Of a DNA stretch of 64,000 nucleotides, positions 31,896 through 42,861 are shown one piece after another; positions within the stretch are counted from its first letter, which is position 1, and every line of letters starts with the position of its first letter. Under the pieces are notes generated by a model, which did no database searches, was not told the origin of the DNA, and worked only from the letters and a program-made list of their open reading frames with translations. This DNA is from Carya illinoinensis. Lineage: Eukaryota; Streptophyta; Magnoliopsida; Fagales; Juglandaceae. Location of the stretch: NCBI RefSeq assembly GCF_018687715.1, contig NC_056762.1, forward strand, positions 18,903,364 to 18,967,363, written 5' to 3'. The translations under genes were made by a program, and so were the position numbers.

Positions 31896-32014
31896 GGGTG
31901 CGATCATACCAGCACTAATGCACCGGATCCCATCAGAACTCCGCAGTTAAGCGTGCTTGGGCGAGAGTAGTACTAGGATGGGTGACCTCCTGGGAAGTCC
32001 TCGTGTTGCACCCC
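31896..32014 (+). rRNA. 5S: 5S ribosomal RNA
   Basis: Consensus gene; Ac spacer; P3. Confidence 0.97.
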
Positions 32015-32203
32015 TCCTTTTTATTTTTACCGCATCTCCGGTCGGATGGACCGGAACGACAACCGGGCAATGGATTCTTAGGAAAATCGCACCGACCCCA
32101 TCGCGTAGCAATGGGTATCGATCAGATCGCCGGTTGGCATGGGATAGGCATGGTGCGGCTAGGTCGTAATAGGATTATATTAGTTTTTCGCTGGTAGCAT
32201 GAT

Positions 32204-32322
32204 GGGTGCGATCCTACCAGCACTAATGCACCGGATCCCATCAGAACTCCGCAGTTAAGCGTGCTCGGGCGAGAGTAGTACTAGGATGGGTGACCTCCTG
32301 GGAAGTCCTCGTGTTGCACCCC
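32204..32322 (+). rRNA. 5S: 5S ribosomal RNA, A11C+T63C variant
   Basis: A11C+T63C; S' spacer; P4. Confidence 0.95.
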
Positions 32323-32500
32323 CCCTTTTTATTTTTACCGCATCTCCGGTCGGATGGACCGGAACGACAACCGGGCAATGGATTCTTAGGAAAATCGCAC
32401 CGACCCCATTGCTATCAATCAGATCGCCAGTTGGCATGGGATAGGCAGGGTGCGGCTAGGTCGTAATAGGATTATATTAGTTTTTCGCTGGTAGCATGAT

Positions 32501-32619
32501 GGGTGCGATCATACCAGCACTAATGCACCGGATCCCATCAGAACTCCGCAGTTAAGCGTGCTTGGGCGAGAGTAGTACTAGGATGGGTGACCTCCTGGGA
32601 AGCCCTCGTGTTGCACCCC
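32501..32619 (+). rRNA. 5S: 5S ribosomal RNA, T103C variant
   Basis: T103C; Ba spacer, 8-C tract; P5. Confidence 0.96.
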
Positions 32620-32809
32620 CCCCTTTTAATTTTTACCGCATCTCTGGTCGGATGGACCGGAACGAGAACCAGGGAATGGATTTTTAGGAAAATCGCACCG
32701 ACCCCATCGCGTAGCAATGGGTATCGGTCAGATCGCCGGTTGGCATGAGATAGGCAGGGTGCGGCTAGGTCGTAATAGGATTATATTAGTTTTTCGCTGG
32801 TAGCATGAT

Positions 32810-32929
32810 GGGTGCGATCATACCAGCACTAATGCACCGGATCCCATCAGAACTCCGCAGTTAAGCGTGCTTGGGCGAGAGTAGTACTAGGATGGGGTGA
32901 CCTCCTGGGAAGTCCTCGTGTTGCACCCC
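32810..32929 (+). rRNA. 5S: 5S ribosomal RNA, 1-nt insertion in C box
   Basis: An extra G in the C-box G-run ('gatggggtgacc') makes the gene 120 nt. It would disturb TFIIIA contacts if real, but a homopolymer read error is as likely; S spacer; P6. Confidence 0.88.
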
Positions 32930-33107
32930 CCCTTTTTATTTTTACCGCATCTCCGGTCGGATGGACCGGAACGACAACCGGGCAATGGATTCTTAGGAAA
33001 ATCGCACCGACCCCATCGCTATCAATCAGATCGCCAGTTGGCATGGGATAGGCAGGGTGCGGCTAGGTCGTAATAGGATTATATTAGTTTTTCGCTGGTA
33101 GCATGAT

Positions 33108-33226
33108 GGGTGCGATCATACCAGCACTAATGCACCGGATCCCATCAGAACTCCGCAGTTAAGCGTGCTTGGGCGAGAGTAGTACTAGGATGGGTGACCT
33201 CCTGGGAAGTCCTCGTGTTGCACCCC
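33108..33226 (+). rRNA. 5S: 5S ribosomal RNA
   Basis: Consensus gene; A spacer; P7. Confidence 0.97.
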
Positions 33227-33415
33227 CCCTTTTTATTTTTACCGCATCTCCGGTCGGATGGACCGGAACGACAACCGGGCAATGGATTCTTAGGAAAATC
33301 GCACCGACCCCATCGCGTAGCAATGGGTATCGATCAGATCGCCGGTTGGCATGGGATAGGCATGGTGCGGCTAGGTCGTAATAGGATTATATTAGTTTTT
33401 CGCTGGTAGCATGAT

Positions 33416-33533
33416 GGGTGCGATCATACCAGCACTAATGCACCGGATCCATCAGAACTCCGCAGTTAAGCGTGCTTGGGCGAGAGTAGTACTAGGATGG
33501 GTGACCTCCTGGGAAGTCCTCGTGTTGCACCCC
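33416..33533 (+). rRNA. 5S: 5S ribosomal RNA, 1-nt deletion
   Basis: One C is missing from 'ggatccc' (nt 34-36), so the gene is 118 nt; S' spacer; P8. It may be a broken copy or a homopolymer read error. Confidence 0.88.
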
Positions 33534-33711
33534 CCCTTTTTATTTTTACCGCATCTCCGGTCGGATGGACCGGAACGACAACCGGGCAATGGATTCTTAG
33601 GAAAATCGCACCGACCCCATTGCTATCAATCAGATCGCCAGTTGGCATGGGATAGGCAGGGTGCGGCTAGGTCGTAATAGGATTATATTAGTTTTTCGCT
33701 GGTAGCATGAT

Positions 33712-33830
33712 GGGTGCGATCATACCAGCACTAATGCACCGGATCCCATCAGAACTCCGCAGTTAAGCGTGCTTGGGCGAGAGTAGTACTAGGATGGGTG
33801 ACCTCCTGGGAAGTCCTCGTGTTGCACCCC
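33712..33830 (+). rRNA. 5S: 5S ribosomal RNA
   Basis: Consensus gene; Sg spacer; P21, joined directly to P8 with P9-P20 missing. Confidence 0.97.
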
Positions 33831-34008
33831 CCCTTTTTATTTTTACCGCATCTCCGGTCGGATGGACCGGAACGACAACCGGGCAATGGATTCTTAGGAA
33901 AATCGCACCGACCCCATCGCTATCAATCAGATCGCCGGTTGGCATGGGATAGGCAGGGTGCGGCTAGGTCGTAATAGGATTATATTAGTTTTTCGCTGGT
34001 AGCATGAT

Positions 34009-34127
34009 GGGTGCGATCATACCAGCACTAATGCACCGGATCCCATCAGAACTCCGCAGTTAAGCGTGCTTGGGCGAGAGTAGTACTAGGATGGGTGACC
34101 TCCTGGGAAGTCCTCGTGTTGCACCCC
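34009..34127 (+). rRNA. 5S: 5S ribosomal RNA
   Basis: Consensus gene; Bt spacer; P1. Confidence 0.97.
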
Positions 34128-34316
34128 CCCTTTTAATTTTTACCGCATCTCTGGTCGGATGGACCGGAACGAGAACCAGGGAATGGATTTTTAGGAAAAT
34201 CGCACCGACCCCATCGCGTAGCTATGGGTATCTGTCAGATCGCCGGTTGGCATGAGATAGGCAGGGTGCGGCTAGGTCGTAATAGGATTATATTAGTTTT
34301 TCGCTGGTAGCATGAT

Positions 34317-34435
34317 GGGTGCGATCATACCAGCACTAATGCACCGGATCCCATCAGAACTCCGCAGTTAAGCGTGCTTGGGCGAGAGTAGTACTAGGAT
34401 GGGTGACCTCCTGGGAAGTCCTCGTGTTGCACCCC
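34317..34435 (+). rRNA. 5S: 5S ribosomal RNA
   Basis: Consensus gene; A spacer; P2. Confidence 0.97.
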
Positions 34436-34624
34436 CCCTTTTTATTTTTACCGCATCTCCGGTCGGATGGACCGGAACGACAACCGGGCAATGGATTCTT
34501 AGGAAAATCGCACCGACCCCATCGCGTAGCAATGGGTATCGATCAGATCGCCGGTTGGCATGGGATAGGCATGGTGCGGCTAGGTCGTAATAGGATTATA
34601 TTAGTTTTTCGCTGGTAGCATGAT

Positions 34625-34743
34625 GGGTGCGATCATACCAGCACTAATGCACCGGATCCCATCAGAACTCCGCAGTTAAGCGTGCTTGGGCGAGAGTAGT
34701 ACTAGGATGGGTGACCTCCTGGGAAGTCCTCGTGTTGCACCCC
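34625..34743 (+). rRNA. 5S: 5S ribosomal RNA
   Basis: Consensus gene; Ac spacer; P3 and first unit of the 35-unit duplicated block (partner 45315). Confidence 0.97.
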
Positions 34744-34932
34744 TCCTTTTTATTTTTACCGCATCTCCGGTCGGATGGACCGGAACGACAACCGGGCAAT
34801 GGATTCTTAGGAAAATCGCACCGACCCCATCGCGTAGCAATGGGTATCGATCAGATCGCCGGTTGGCATGGGATAGGCATGGTGCGGCTAGGTCGTAATA
34901 GGATTATATTAGTTTTTCGCTGGTAGCATGAT

Positions 34933-35051
34933 GGGTGCGATCCTACCAGCACTAATGCACCGGATCCCATCAGAACTCCGCAGTTAAGCGTGCTCGGGCG
35001 AGAGTAGTACTAGGATGGGTGACCTCCTGGGAAGTCCTCGTGTTGCACCCC
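34933..35051 (+). rRNA. 5S: 5S ribosomal RNA, A11C+T63C variant
   Basis: A11C+T63C; S' spacer; P4. Confidence 0.95.
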
Positions 35052-35229
35052 CCCTTTTTATTTTTACCGCATCTCCGGTCGGATGGACCGGAACGACAAC
35101 CGGGCAATGGATTCTTAGGAAAATCGCACCGACCCCATTGCTATCAATCAGATCGCCAGTTGGCATGGGATAGGCAGGGTGCGGCTAGGTCGTAATAGGA
35201 TTATATTAGTTTTTCGCTGGTAGCATGAT

Positions 35230-35348
35230 GGGTGCGATCATACCAGCACTAATGCACCGGATCCCATCAGAACTCCGCAGTTAAGCGTGCTTGGGCGAGA
35301 GTAGTACTAGGATGGGTGACCTCCTGGGAAGCCCTCGTGTTGCACCCC
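35230..35348 (+). rRNA. 5S: 5S ribosomal RNA, T103C variant
   Basis: T103C; Ba spacer; P5. Confidence 0.96.
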
Positions 35349-35537
35349 CCCTTTTAATTTTTACCGCATCTCTGGTCGGATGGACCGGAACGAGAACCAG
35401 GGAATGGATTTTTAGGAAAATCGCACCGACCCCATCGCGTAGCAATGGGTATCGGTCAGATCGCCGGTTGGCATGAGATAGGCAGGGTGCGGCTAGGTCG
35501 TAATAGGATTATATTAGTTTTTCGCTGGTAGCATGAT

Positions 35538-35656
35538 GGGTGCGATCATACCAGCACTAATGCACCGGATCCCATCAGAACTCCGCAGTTAAGCGTGCTT
35601 GGGCGAGAGTAGTACTAGGATGGGTGACCTCCTGGGAAGTCCTCGTGTTGCACCCC
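35538..35656 (+). rRNA. 5S: 5S ribosomal RNA
   Basis: Consensus gene; S spacer; P6. Confidence 0.97.
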
Positions 35657-35834
35657 CCCTTTTTATTTTTACCGCATCTCCGGTCGGATGGACCGGAACG
35701 ACAACCGGGCAATGGATTCTTAGGAAAATCGCACCGACCCCATCGCTATCAATCAGATCGCCAGTTGGCATGGGATAGGCAGGGTGCGGCTAGGTCGTAA
35801 TAGGATTATATTAGTTTTTCGCTGGTAGCATGAT

Positions 35835-35953
35835 GGGTGCGATCATACCAGCACTAATGCACCGGATCCCATCAGAACTCCGCAGTTAAGCGTGCTTGGG
35901 CGAGAGTAGTACTAGGATGGGTGACCTCCTGGGAAGTCCTCGTGTTGCACCCC
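35835..35953 (+). rRNA. 5S: 5S ribosomal RNA
   Basis: Consensus gene; A spacer; P7. Confidence 0.97.
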
Positions 35954-36142
35954 CCCTTTTTATTTTTACCGCATCTCCGGTCGGATGGACCGGAACGACA
36001 ACCGGGCAATGGATTCTTAGGAAAATCGCACCGACCCCATCGCGTAGCAATGGGTATCGATCAGATCGCCGGTTGGCATGGGATAGGCATGGTGCGGCTA
36101 GGTCGTAATAGGATTATATTAGTTTTTCGCTGGTAGCATGAT

Positions 36143-36262
36143 GGGTGCGATCATACCAGCACTAATGCACCGGATCCCAGTCAGAACTCCGCAGTTAAGC
36201 GTGCTTGGGCGAGAGAGTACTAGGATGGGTGACCTCCTGGGAAGTCCTCGTGTTTGCACCCC
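36143..36262 (+). rRNA. 5S: 5S ribosomal RNA, three indels (possible pseudogene)
   Basis: This copy has three length changes: +G in 'cccagtcag', a loss in the 'gagtag' motif just after the intermediate element ('gagagagtac'), and +T in 'gtgtttgcacc' in helix I. Net length is 120 nt. The change near nt 72-74 alters the spacing between the intermediate element and C box, so activity is doubtful if the sequence is right. Its block-duplication partner at 46833 is clean, which points to assembly error or very recent decay. S' spacer; P8. Confidence 0.85.
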
Positions 36263-36440
36263 CCCTTTTTATTTTTACCGCATCTCCGGTCGGATGGACC
36301 GGAACGACAACCGGGCAATGGATTCTTAGGAAAATCGCACCGACCCCATTGCTATCAATCAGATCGCCAGTTGGCATGGGATAGGCAGGGTGCGGCTAGG
36401 TCGTAATAGGATTATATTAGTTTTTCGCTGGTAGCATGAT

Positions 36441-36559
36441 GGGTGCGATCATACCAGCACTAATGCACCGGATCCCATCAGAACTCCGCAGTTAAGCGTG
36501 CTTGGGCGAGAGTAGTACTAGGATGGGTGACCTCCTGGGAAGTCCTCGTGTTGCACCCC
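36441..36559 (+). rRNA. 5S: 5S ribosomal RNA
   Basis: Consensus gene; Bg spacer; P9. Confidence 0.97.
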
Positions 36560-36748
36560 CCCTTTTAATTTTTACCGCATCTCTGGTCGGATGGACCGGA
36601 ACGAGAACCAGGGAATGGATTTTTAGGAAAATCGCACCGACCCCATCGCGTAGCGATGGGTATCGGTCAGATCGCCGGTTGGCATGAGATAGGCAGGGTG
36701 CGGCTAGGTCGTAATAGGATTATATTAGTTTTTCGCTGGTAGCATGAT

Positions 36749-36867
36749 GGGTGCGATCATACCAGCACTAATGCACCGGATCCCATCAGAACTCCGCAGT
36801 TAAGCGTGCTTGGGCGAGAGTAGTACTAGGATGGGTGACCTCCTGGGAAGTCCTCGTGTTGCACCCC
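36749..36867 (+). rRNA. 5S: 5S ribosomal RNA
   Basis: Consensus gene; Ba spacer with 'gggtgtggc'; P10. Confidence 0.97.
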
Positions 36868-37056
36868 CCCTTTTAATTTTTACCGCATCTCTGGTCGGAT
36901 GGACCGGAACGAGAACCAGGGAATGGATTTTTAGGAAAATCGCACCGACCCCATCGCGTAGCAATGGGTATCGGTCAGATCGCCGGTTGGCATGAGATAG
37001 GCAGGGTGTGGCTAGGTCGTAATAGGATTATATTAGTTTTTCGCTGGTAGCATGAT

Positions 37057-37175
37057 GGGTGCGATCATACCAGCACTAATGCACCGGATCCCATCAGAAC
37101 TCCGCAGTTAAGCGTGCTTGGGCGAGAGTAGTACTAGGATGGGTGACCTCCTGGGAAGTCCTCGTGTTGCACCCC
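37057..37175 (+). rRNA. 5S: 5S ribosomal RNA
   Basis: Consensus gene; A spacer; P11. Confidence 0.97.
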
Positions 37176-37364
37176 CCCTTTTTATTTTTACCGCATCTCC
37201 GGTCGGATGGACCGGAACGACAACCGGGCAATGGATTCTTAGGAAAATCGCACCGACCCCATCGCGTAGCAATGGGTATCGATCAGATCGCCGGTTGGCA
37301 TGGGATAGGCATGGTGCGGCTAGGTCGTAATAGGATTATATTAGTTTTTCGCTGGTAGCATGAT

Positions 37365-37483
37365 GGGTGCGATCATACCAGCACTAATGCACCGGATCCC
37401 ATCAGAACTCCGCAGTTAAGCGTGCTTGGGCGAGAGTAGTACTAGGATGGGTGACCTCCTGGGAAGTCCTCGTGTTGCACCCC
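37365..37483 (+). rRNA. 5S: 5S ribosomal RNA
   Basis: Consensus gene; A spacer with a 6-C tract and an extra G ('cgccgggttgg'), the two cancelling in length; P12. Confidence 0.97.
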
Positions 37484-37672
37484 CCTTTTTATTTTTACCG
37501 CATCTCCGGTCGGATGGACCGGAACGACAACCGGGCAATGGATTCTTAGGAAAATCGCACCGACCCCATCGCGTAGCAATGGGTATCGATCAGATCGCCG
37601 GGTTGGCATGGGATAGGCATGGTGCGGCTAGGTCGTAATAGGATTATATTAGTTTTTCGCTGGTAGCATGTT

Positions 37673-37791
37673 GGGTGCGATCATACCAGCACTAATGCAC
37701 CGGATCCCATCAGAACTCCGCAGTTAAGCGTGCTTGGGCGAGAGTAGTACTAGGATGGGTGACCTCCTGGGAAGTCCTCGTGTTGCACCCC
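37673..37791 (+). rRNA. 5S: 5S ribosomal RNA
   Basis: Consensus gene with upstream A-2T; S spacer with an 8-C tract and an extra G in the hairpin loop ('ggatgggacc'); P13. Confidence 0.97.
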
Positions 37792-37971
37792 CCCCTTTTT
37801 ATTTTTACCGCATCTCCGGTCGGATGGGACCGGAACGACAACCGGGCAATGGATTCTTAGGAAAATCGCACCGACCCCATCGCTATCAATCAGATCGCCA
37901 GTTGGCATGGGATAGGCAGGGTGCGGCTAGGTCGTAATAGGATTATATTAGTTTTTCGCTGGTAGCATGAT

Positions 37972-38090
37972 GGGTGTGATCATACCAGCACTAATGCACC
38001 GGATCCCATCAGAACTCCGCAGTTAAGCGTGCTTGGGCGAGAGTAGTACTAGGATGGGTGACCTCCTGGGAAGTCCTCGTGTTGCACCCC
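37972..38090 (+). rRNA. 5S: 5S ribosomal RNA, C6T variant
   Basis: C6T; A spacer with private 'ttttaacc' (shared with 48659) and an extra C; P14. Confidence 0.96.
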
Positions 38091-38280
38091 CCCTTTTTAT
38101 TTTAACCGCATCTCCGGTCGGATGGACCGGAACGACAACCGGGCAATGGATTCTTAGGAAAATCGCACCGACCCCCATCGCGTAGCAATGGGTATCGATC
38201 AGATCGCCGGTTGGCATGGGATAGGCATGGTGCGGCTAGGTCGTAATAGGATTATATTAGTTTTTCGCTGGTAGCATGAT

Positions 38281-38399
38281 GGGTGCGATCATACCAGCAC
38301 TAATGCACCGGATCCCATCAGAACTCCGCAGTTAAGCGTGCTTGGGCGAGAGTAGTACTAGGATGGGTGACCTCCTGGGAAGTCCTCGTGTTGCACCCC
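38281..38399 (+). rRNA. 5S: 5S ribosomal RNA
   Basis: Consensus gene; Ba spacer with an extra T in 'gttttttcgc', between the next TATA-like box and gene; P15. Confidence 0.97.
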
Positions 38400-38589
38400 C
38401 CCTTTTAATTTTTACCGCATCTCTGGTCGGATGGACCGGAACGAGAACCAGGGAATGGATTTTTAGGAAAATCGCACCGACCCCATCGCGTAGCAATGGG
38501 TATCGGTCAGATCGCCGGTTGGCATGAGATAGGCAGGGTGCGGCTAGGTCGTAATAGGATTATATTAGTTTTTTCGCTGGTAGCATGAT

Positions 38590-38708
38590 GGGTGCGATCA
38601 TACCAGCACTAATGCACCGGATCCCATCAGAACTCCGCAGTTAAGCGTGCTTGGGCGAGAGTAGTACTAGGATGGGTGACCTCCTGGGAAGTCCTCGTGT
38701 TGCACCCC
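38590..38708 (+). rRNA. 5S: 5S ribosomal RNA
   Basis: Consensus gene; A spacer with an extra G ('ccggggcaat'). The TATA-to-start distance is one base longer than usual; P16. Confidence 0.97.
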
Positions 38709-38898
38709 CCCTTTTTATTTTTACCGCATCTCCGGTCGGATGGACCGGAACGACAACCGGGGCAATGGATTCTTAGGAAAATCGCACCGACCCCATCGCG
38801 TAGCAATGGGTATCGATCAGATCGCCGGTTGGCATGGGATAGGCATGGTGCGGCTAGGTCGTAATAGGATTATATTAGTTTTTCGCTGGTAGCATGAT

Positions 38899-39017
38899 GG
38901 GTGCGATCATACCAGCACTAATGCACCGGATCCCATCAGAACTCCGCAGTTAATCGTGCTTGGGCGAAAGTAGTACTAGGATGGGTGACCTCCTGGGAAG
39001 TCCTCGTGTTGCACCCC
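38899..39017 (+). rRNA. 5S: 5S ribosomal RNA, G56T+G70A variant
   Basis: G56T+G70A; A spacer with an extra T in the second terminator run; P20. Confidence 0.95.
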
Positions 39018-39207
39018 CCCTTTTTATTTTTTACCGCATCTCCGGTCGGATGGACCGGAACGACAACCGGGCAATGGATTCTTAGGAAAATCGCACCGAC
39101 CCCATCGCGTAGCAATGGGTATCGATCAGATCGCCGGTTGGCATGGGATAGGCATGGTGCGGCTAGGTCGTAATAGGATTATATTAGTTTTTCGCTGGTA
39201 GCATGAT

Positions 39208-39326
39208 GGGTGCGATCATACCAGCACTAATGCACCGGATCCCATCAGAACTCCGCAGTTAAGCGTGCTTGGGCGAGAGTAGTACTAGGATGGGTGACCT
39301 CCTGGGAAGTCCTCGTGTTGCACCCC
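39208..39326 (+). rRNA. 5S: 5S ribosomal RNA
   Basis: Consensus gene; Sg spacer, 8-C tract; P21. Confidence 0.97.
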
Positions 39327-39505
39327 CCCCTTTTTATTTTTACCGCATCTCCGGTCGGATGGACCGGAACGACAACCGGGCAATGGATTCTTAGGAAAAT
39401 CGCACCGACCCCATCGCTATCAATCAGATCGCCGGTTGGCATGGGATAGGCAGGGTGCGGCTAGGTCGTAATAGGATTATATTAGTTTTTCGCTGGTAGC
39501 ATGAT

Positions 39506-39624
39506 GGGTGCGATCATACCAGCACTAATGCACCGGATCCCATCAGAACTCCGCAGTTAAGCGTGCTTGGGCGAGAGTAGTACTAGGATGGGTGACCTCC
39601 TGGGAAGTCCTCGTGTTGCACCCC
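39506..39624 (+). rRNA. 5S: 5S ribosomal RNA
   Basis: Consensus gene; Bt spacer; P1. Confidence 0.97.
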
Positions 39625-39813
39625 CCCTTTTAATTTTTACCGCATCTCTGGTCGGATGGACCGGAACGAGAACCAGGGAATGGATTTTTAGGAAAATCGC
39701 ACCGACCCCATCGCGTAGCTATGGGTATCTGTCAGATCGCCGGTTGGCATGAGATAGGCAGGGTGCGGCTAGGTCGTAATAGGATTATATTAGTTTTTCG
39801 CTGGTAGCATGAT

Positions 39814-39932
39814 GGGTGCGATCATACCAGCACTAATGCACCGGATCCCATCAGAACTCCGCAGTTAAGCGTGCTTGGGCGAGAGTAGTACTAGGATGGG
39901 TGACCTCCTGGGAAGTCCTCGTGTTGCACCCC
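39814..39932 (+). rRNA. 5S: 5S ribosomal RNA
   Basis: Consensus gene; A spacer; P2. Confidence 0.97.
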
Positions 39933-40121
39933 CCCTTTTTATTTTTACCGCATCTCCGGTCGGATGGACCGGAACGACAACCGGGCAATGGATTCTTAGG
40001 AAAATCGCACCGACCCCATCGCGTAGCAATGGGTATCGATCAGATCGCCGGTTGGCATGGGATAGGCATGGTGCGGCTAGGTCGTAATAGGATTATATTA
40101 GTTTTTCGCTGGTAGCATGAT

Positions 40122-40240
40122 GGGTGCGATCATACCAGCACTAATGCACCGGATCCCATCAGAACTCCGCAGTTAAGCGTGCTTGGGCGAGAGTAGTACT
40201 AGGATGGGTGACCTCCTGGGAAGTCCTCGTGTTGCACCCC
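40122..40240 (+). rRNA. 5S: 5S ribosomal RNA
   Basis: Consensus gene; Ac spacer; P3. Confidence 0.97.
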
Positions 40241-40429
40241 TCCTTTTTATTTTTACCGCATCTCCGGTCGGATGGACCGGAACGACAACCGGGCAATGGA
40301 TTCTTAGGAAAATCGCACCGACCCCATCGCGTAGCAATGGGTATCGATCAGATCGCCGGTTGGCATGGGATAGGCATGGTGCGGCTAGGTCGTAATAGGA
40401 TTATATTAGTTTTTCGCTGGTAGCATGAT

Positions 40430-40548
40430 GGGTGCGATCCTACCAGCACTAATGCACCGGATCCCATCAGAACTCCGCAGTTAAGCGTGCTCGGGCGAGA
40501 GTAGTACTAGGATGGGTGACCTCCTGGGAAGTCCTCGTGTTGCACCCC
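40430..40548 (+). rRNA. 5S: 5S ribosomal RNA, A11C+T63C variant
   Basis: A11C+T63C; S' spacer with an extra T in 'gttttttcgc'; P4. Confidence 0.95.
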
Positions 40549-40727
40549 CCCTTTTTATTTTTACCGCATCTCCGGTCGGATGGACCGGAACGACAACCGG
40601 GCAATGGATTCTTAGGAAAATCGCACCGACCCCATTGCTATCAATCAGATCGCCAGTTGGCATGGGATAGGCAGGGTGCGGCTAGGTCGTAATAGGATTA
40701 TATTAGTTTTTTCGCTGGTAGCATGAT

Positions 40728-40846
40728 GGGTGCGATCATACCAGCACTAATGCACCGGATCCCATCAGAACTCCGCAGTTAAGCGTGCTTGGGCGAGAGT
40801 AGTACTAGGATGGGTGACCTCCTGGGAAGCCCTCGTGTTGCACCCC
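40728..40846 (+). rRNA. 5S: 5S ribosomal RNA, T103C variant
   Basis: T103C; Ba spacer; P5. TATA-to-start spacing is one base longer than usual. Confidence 0.96.
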
Positions 40847-41035
40847 CCCTTTTAATTTTTACCGCATCTCTGGTCGGATGGACCGGAACGAGAACCAGGG
40901 AATGGATTTTTAGGAAAATCGCACCGACCCCATCGCGTAGCAATGGGTATCGGTCAGATCGCCGGTTGGCATGAGATAGGCAGGGTGCGGCTAGGTCGTA
41001 ATAGGATTATATTAGTTTTTCGCTGGTAGCATGAT

Positions 41036-41154
41036 GGGTGCGATCATACCAGCACTAATGCACCGGATCCCATCAGAACTCCGCAGTTAAGCGTGCTTGG
41101 GCGAGAGTAGTACTAGGATGGGTGACCTCCTGGGAAGTCCTCGTGTTGCACCCC
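41036..41154 (+). rRNA. 5S: 5S ribosomal RNA
   Basis: Consensus gene; S spacer; P6. Confidence 0.97.
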
Positions 41155-41332
41155 CCCTTTTTATTTTTACCGCATCTCCGGTCGGATGGACCGGAACGAC
41201 AACCGGGCAATGGATTCTTAGGAAAATCGCACCGACCCCATCGCTATCAATCAGATCGCCAGTTGGCATGGGATAGGCAGGGTGCGGCTAGGTCGTAATA
41301 GGATTATATTAGTTTTTCGCTGGTAGCATGAT

Positions 41333-41451
41333 GGGTGCGATCATACCAGCACTAATGCACCGGATCCCATCAGAACTCCGCAGTTAAGCGTGCTTGGGCG
41401 AGAGTAGTACTAGGATGGGTGACCTCCTGGGAAGTCCTCGTGTTGCACCCC
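41333..41451 (+). rRNA. 5S: 5S ribosomal RNA
   Basis: Consensus gene; A spacer; P7. Confidence 0.97.
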
Positions 41452-41640
41452 CCCTTTTTATTTTTACCGCATCTCCGGTCGGATGGACCGGAACGACAAC
41501 CGGGCAATGGATTCTTAGGAAAATCGCACCGACCCCATCGCGTAGCAATGGGTATCGATCAGATCGCCGGTTGGCATGGGATAGGCATGGTGCGGCTAGG
41601 TCGTAATAGGATTATATTAGTTTTTCGCTGGTAGCATGAT

Positions 41641-41759
41641 GGGTGCGATCATACCAGCACTAATGCACCGGATCCCATCAGAACTCCGCAGTTAAGCGTG
41701 CTTGGGCGAGAGTAGTACTAGGATGGGTGACCTCCTGGGAAGTCCTCGTGTTGCACCCC
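41641..41759 (+). rRNA. 5S: 5S ribosomal RNA
   Basis: Consensus gene; S' spacer; P8. Confidence 0.97.
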
Positions 41760-41937
41760 CCCTTTTTATTTTTACCGCATCTCCGGTCGGATGGACCGGA
41801 ACGACAACCGGGCAATGGATTCTTAGGAAAATCGCACCGACCCCATTGCTATCAATCAGATCGCCAGTTGGCATGGGATAGGCAGGGTGCGGCTAGGTCG
41901 TAATAGGATTATATTAGTTTTTCGCTGGTAGCATGAT

Positions 41938-42056
41938 GGGTGCGATCATACCAGCACTAATGCACCGGATCCCATCAGAACTCCGCAGTTAAGCGTGCTT
42001 GGGCGAGAGTAGTACTAGGATGGGTGACCTCCTGGGAAGTCCTCGTGTTGCACCCC
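41938..42056 (+). rRNA. 5S: 5S ribosomal RNA
   Basis: Consensus gene; Bg spacer; P9. Confidence 0.97.
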
Positions 42057-42245
42057 CCCTTTTAATTTTTACCGCATCTCTGGTCGGATGGACCGGAACG
42101 AGAACCAGGGAATGGATTTTTAGGAAAATCGCACCGACCCCATCGCGTAGCGATGGGTATCGGTCAGATCGCCGGTTGGCATGAGATAGGCAGGGTGCGG
42201 CTAGGTCGTAATAGGATTATATTAGTTTTTCGCTGGTAGCATGAT

Positions 42246-42364
42246 GGGTGCGATCATACCAGCACTAATGCACCGGATCCCATCAGAACTCCGCAGTTAA
42301 GCGTGCTTGGGCGAGAGTAGTACTAGGATGGGTGACCTCCTGGGAAGTCCTCGTGTTGCACCCC
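42246..42364 (+). rRNA. 5S: 5S ribosomal RNA
   Basis: Consensus gene; Ba spacer with 'gggtgtggc'; P10. Confidence 0.97.
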
Positions 42365-42553
42365 CCCTTTTAATTTTTACCGCATCTCTGGTCGGATGGA
42401 CCGGAACGAGAACCAGGGAATGGATTTTTAGGAAAATCGCACCGACCCCATCGCGTAGCAATGGGTATCGGTCAGATCGCCGGTTGGCATGAGATAGGCA
42501 GGGTGTGGCTAGGTCGTAATAGGATTATATTAGTTTTTCGCTGGTAGCATGAT

Positions 42554-42672
42554 GGGTGCGATCATACCAGCACTAATGCACCGGATCCCATCAGAACTCC
42601 GCAGTTAAGCGTGCTTGGGCGAGAGTAGTACTAGGATGGGTGACCTCCTGGGAAGTCCTCGTGTTGCACCCC
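42554..42672 (+). rRNA. 5S: 5S ribosomal RNA
   Basis: Consensus gene; A spacer with private 'gttttccgc' (42846), shared with 53236; P11. Confidence 0.97.
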
Positions 42673-42861
42673 CCCTTTTTATTTTTACCGCATCTCCGGT
42701 CGGATGGACCGGAACGACAACCGGGCAATGGATTCTTAGGAAAATCGCACCGACCCCATCGCGTAGCAATGGGTATCGATCAGATCGCCGGTTGGCATGG
42801 GATAGGCATGGTGCGGCTAGGTCGTAATAGGATTATATTAGTTTTCCGCTGGTAGCATGAT

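Larger units (their letters stand above)
31280..34008 (+). repeat. Contracted 9-unit HOR
   Basis: P1-P8 are followed directly by P21, so P9-P20 are missing. The junction is between the units at 33416 and 33712. Confidence 0.88.

Noticed and set aside
33411..33677. Longest open frame (88 codons) on the + strand
   Set aside because: It is created by the one-base deletion in the 5S gene at 33416 and has no independent coding signal.
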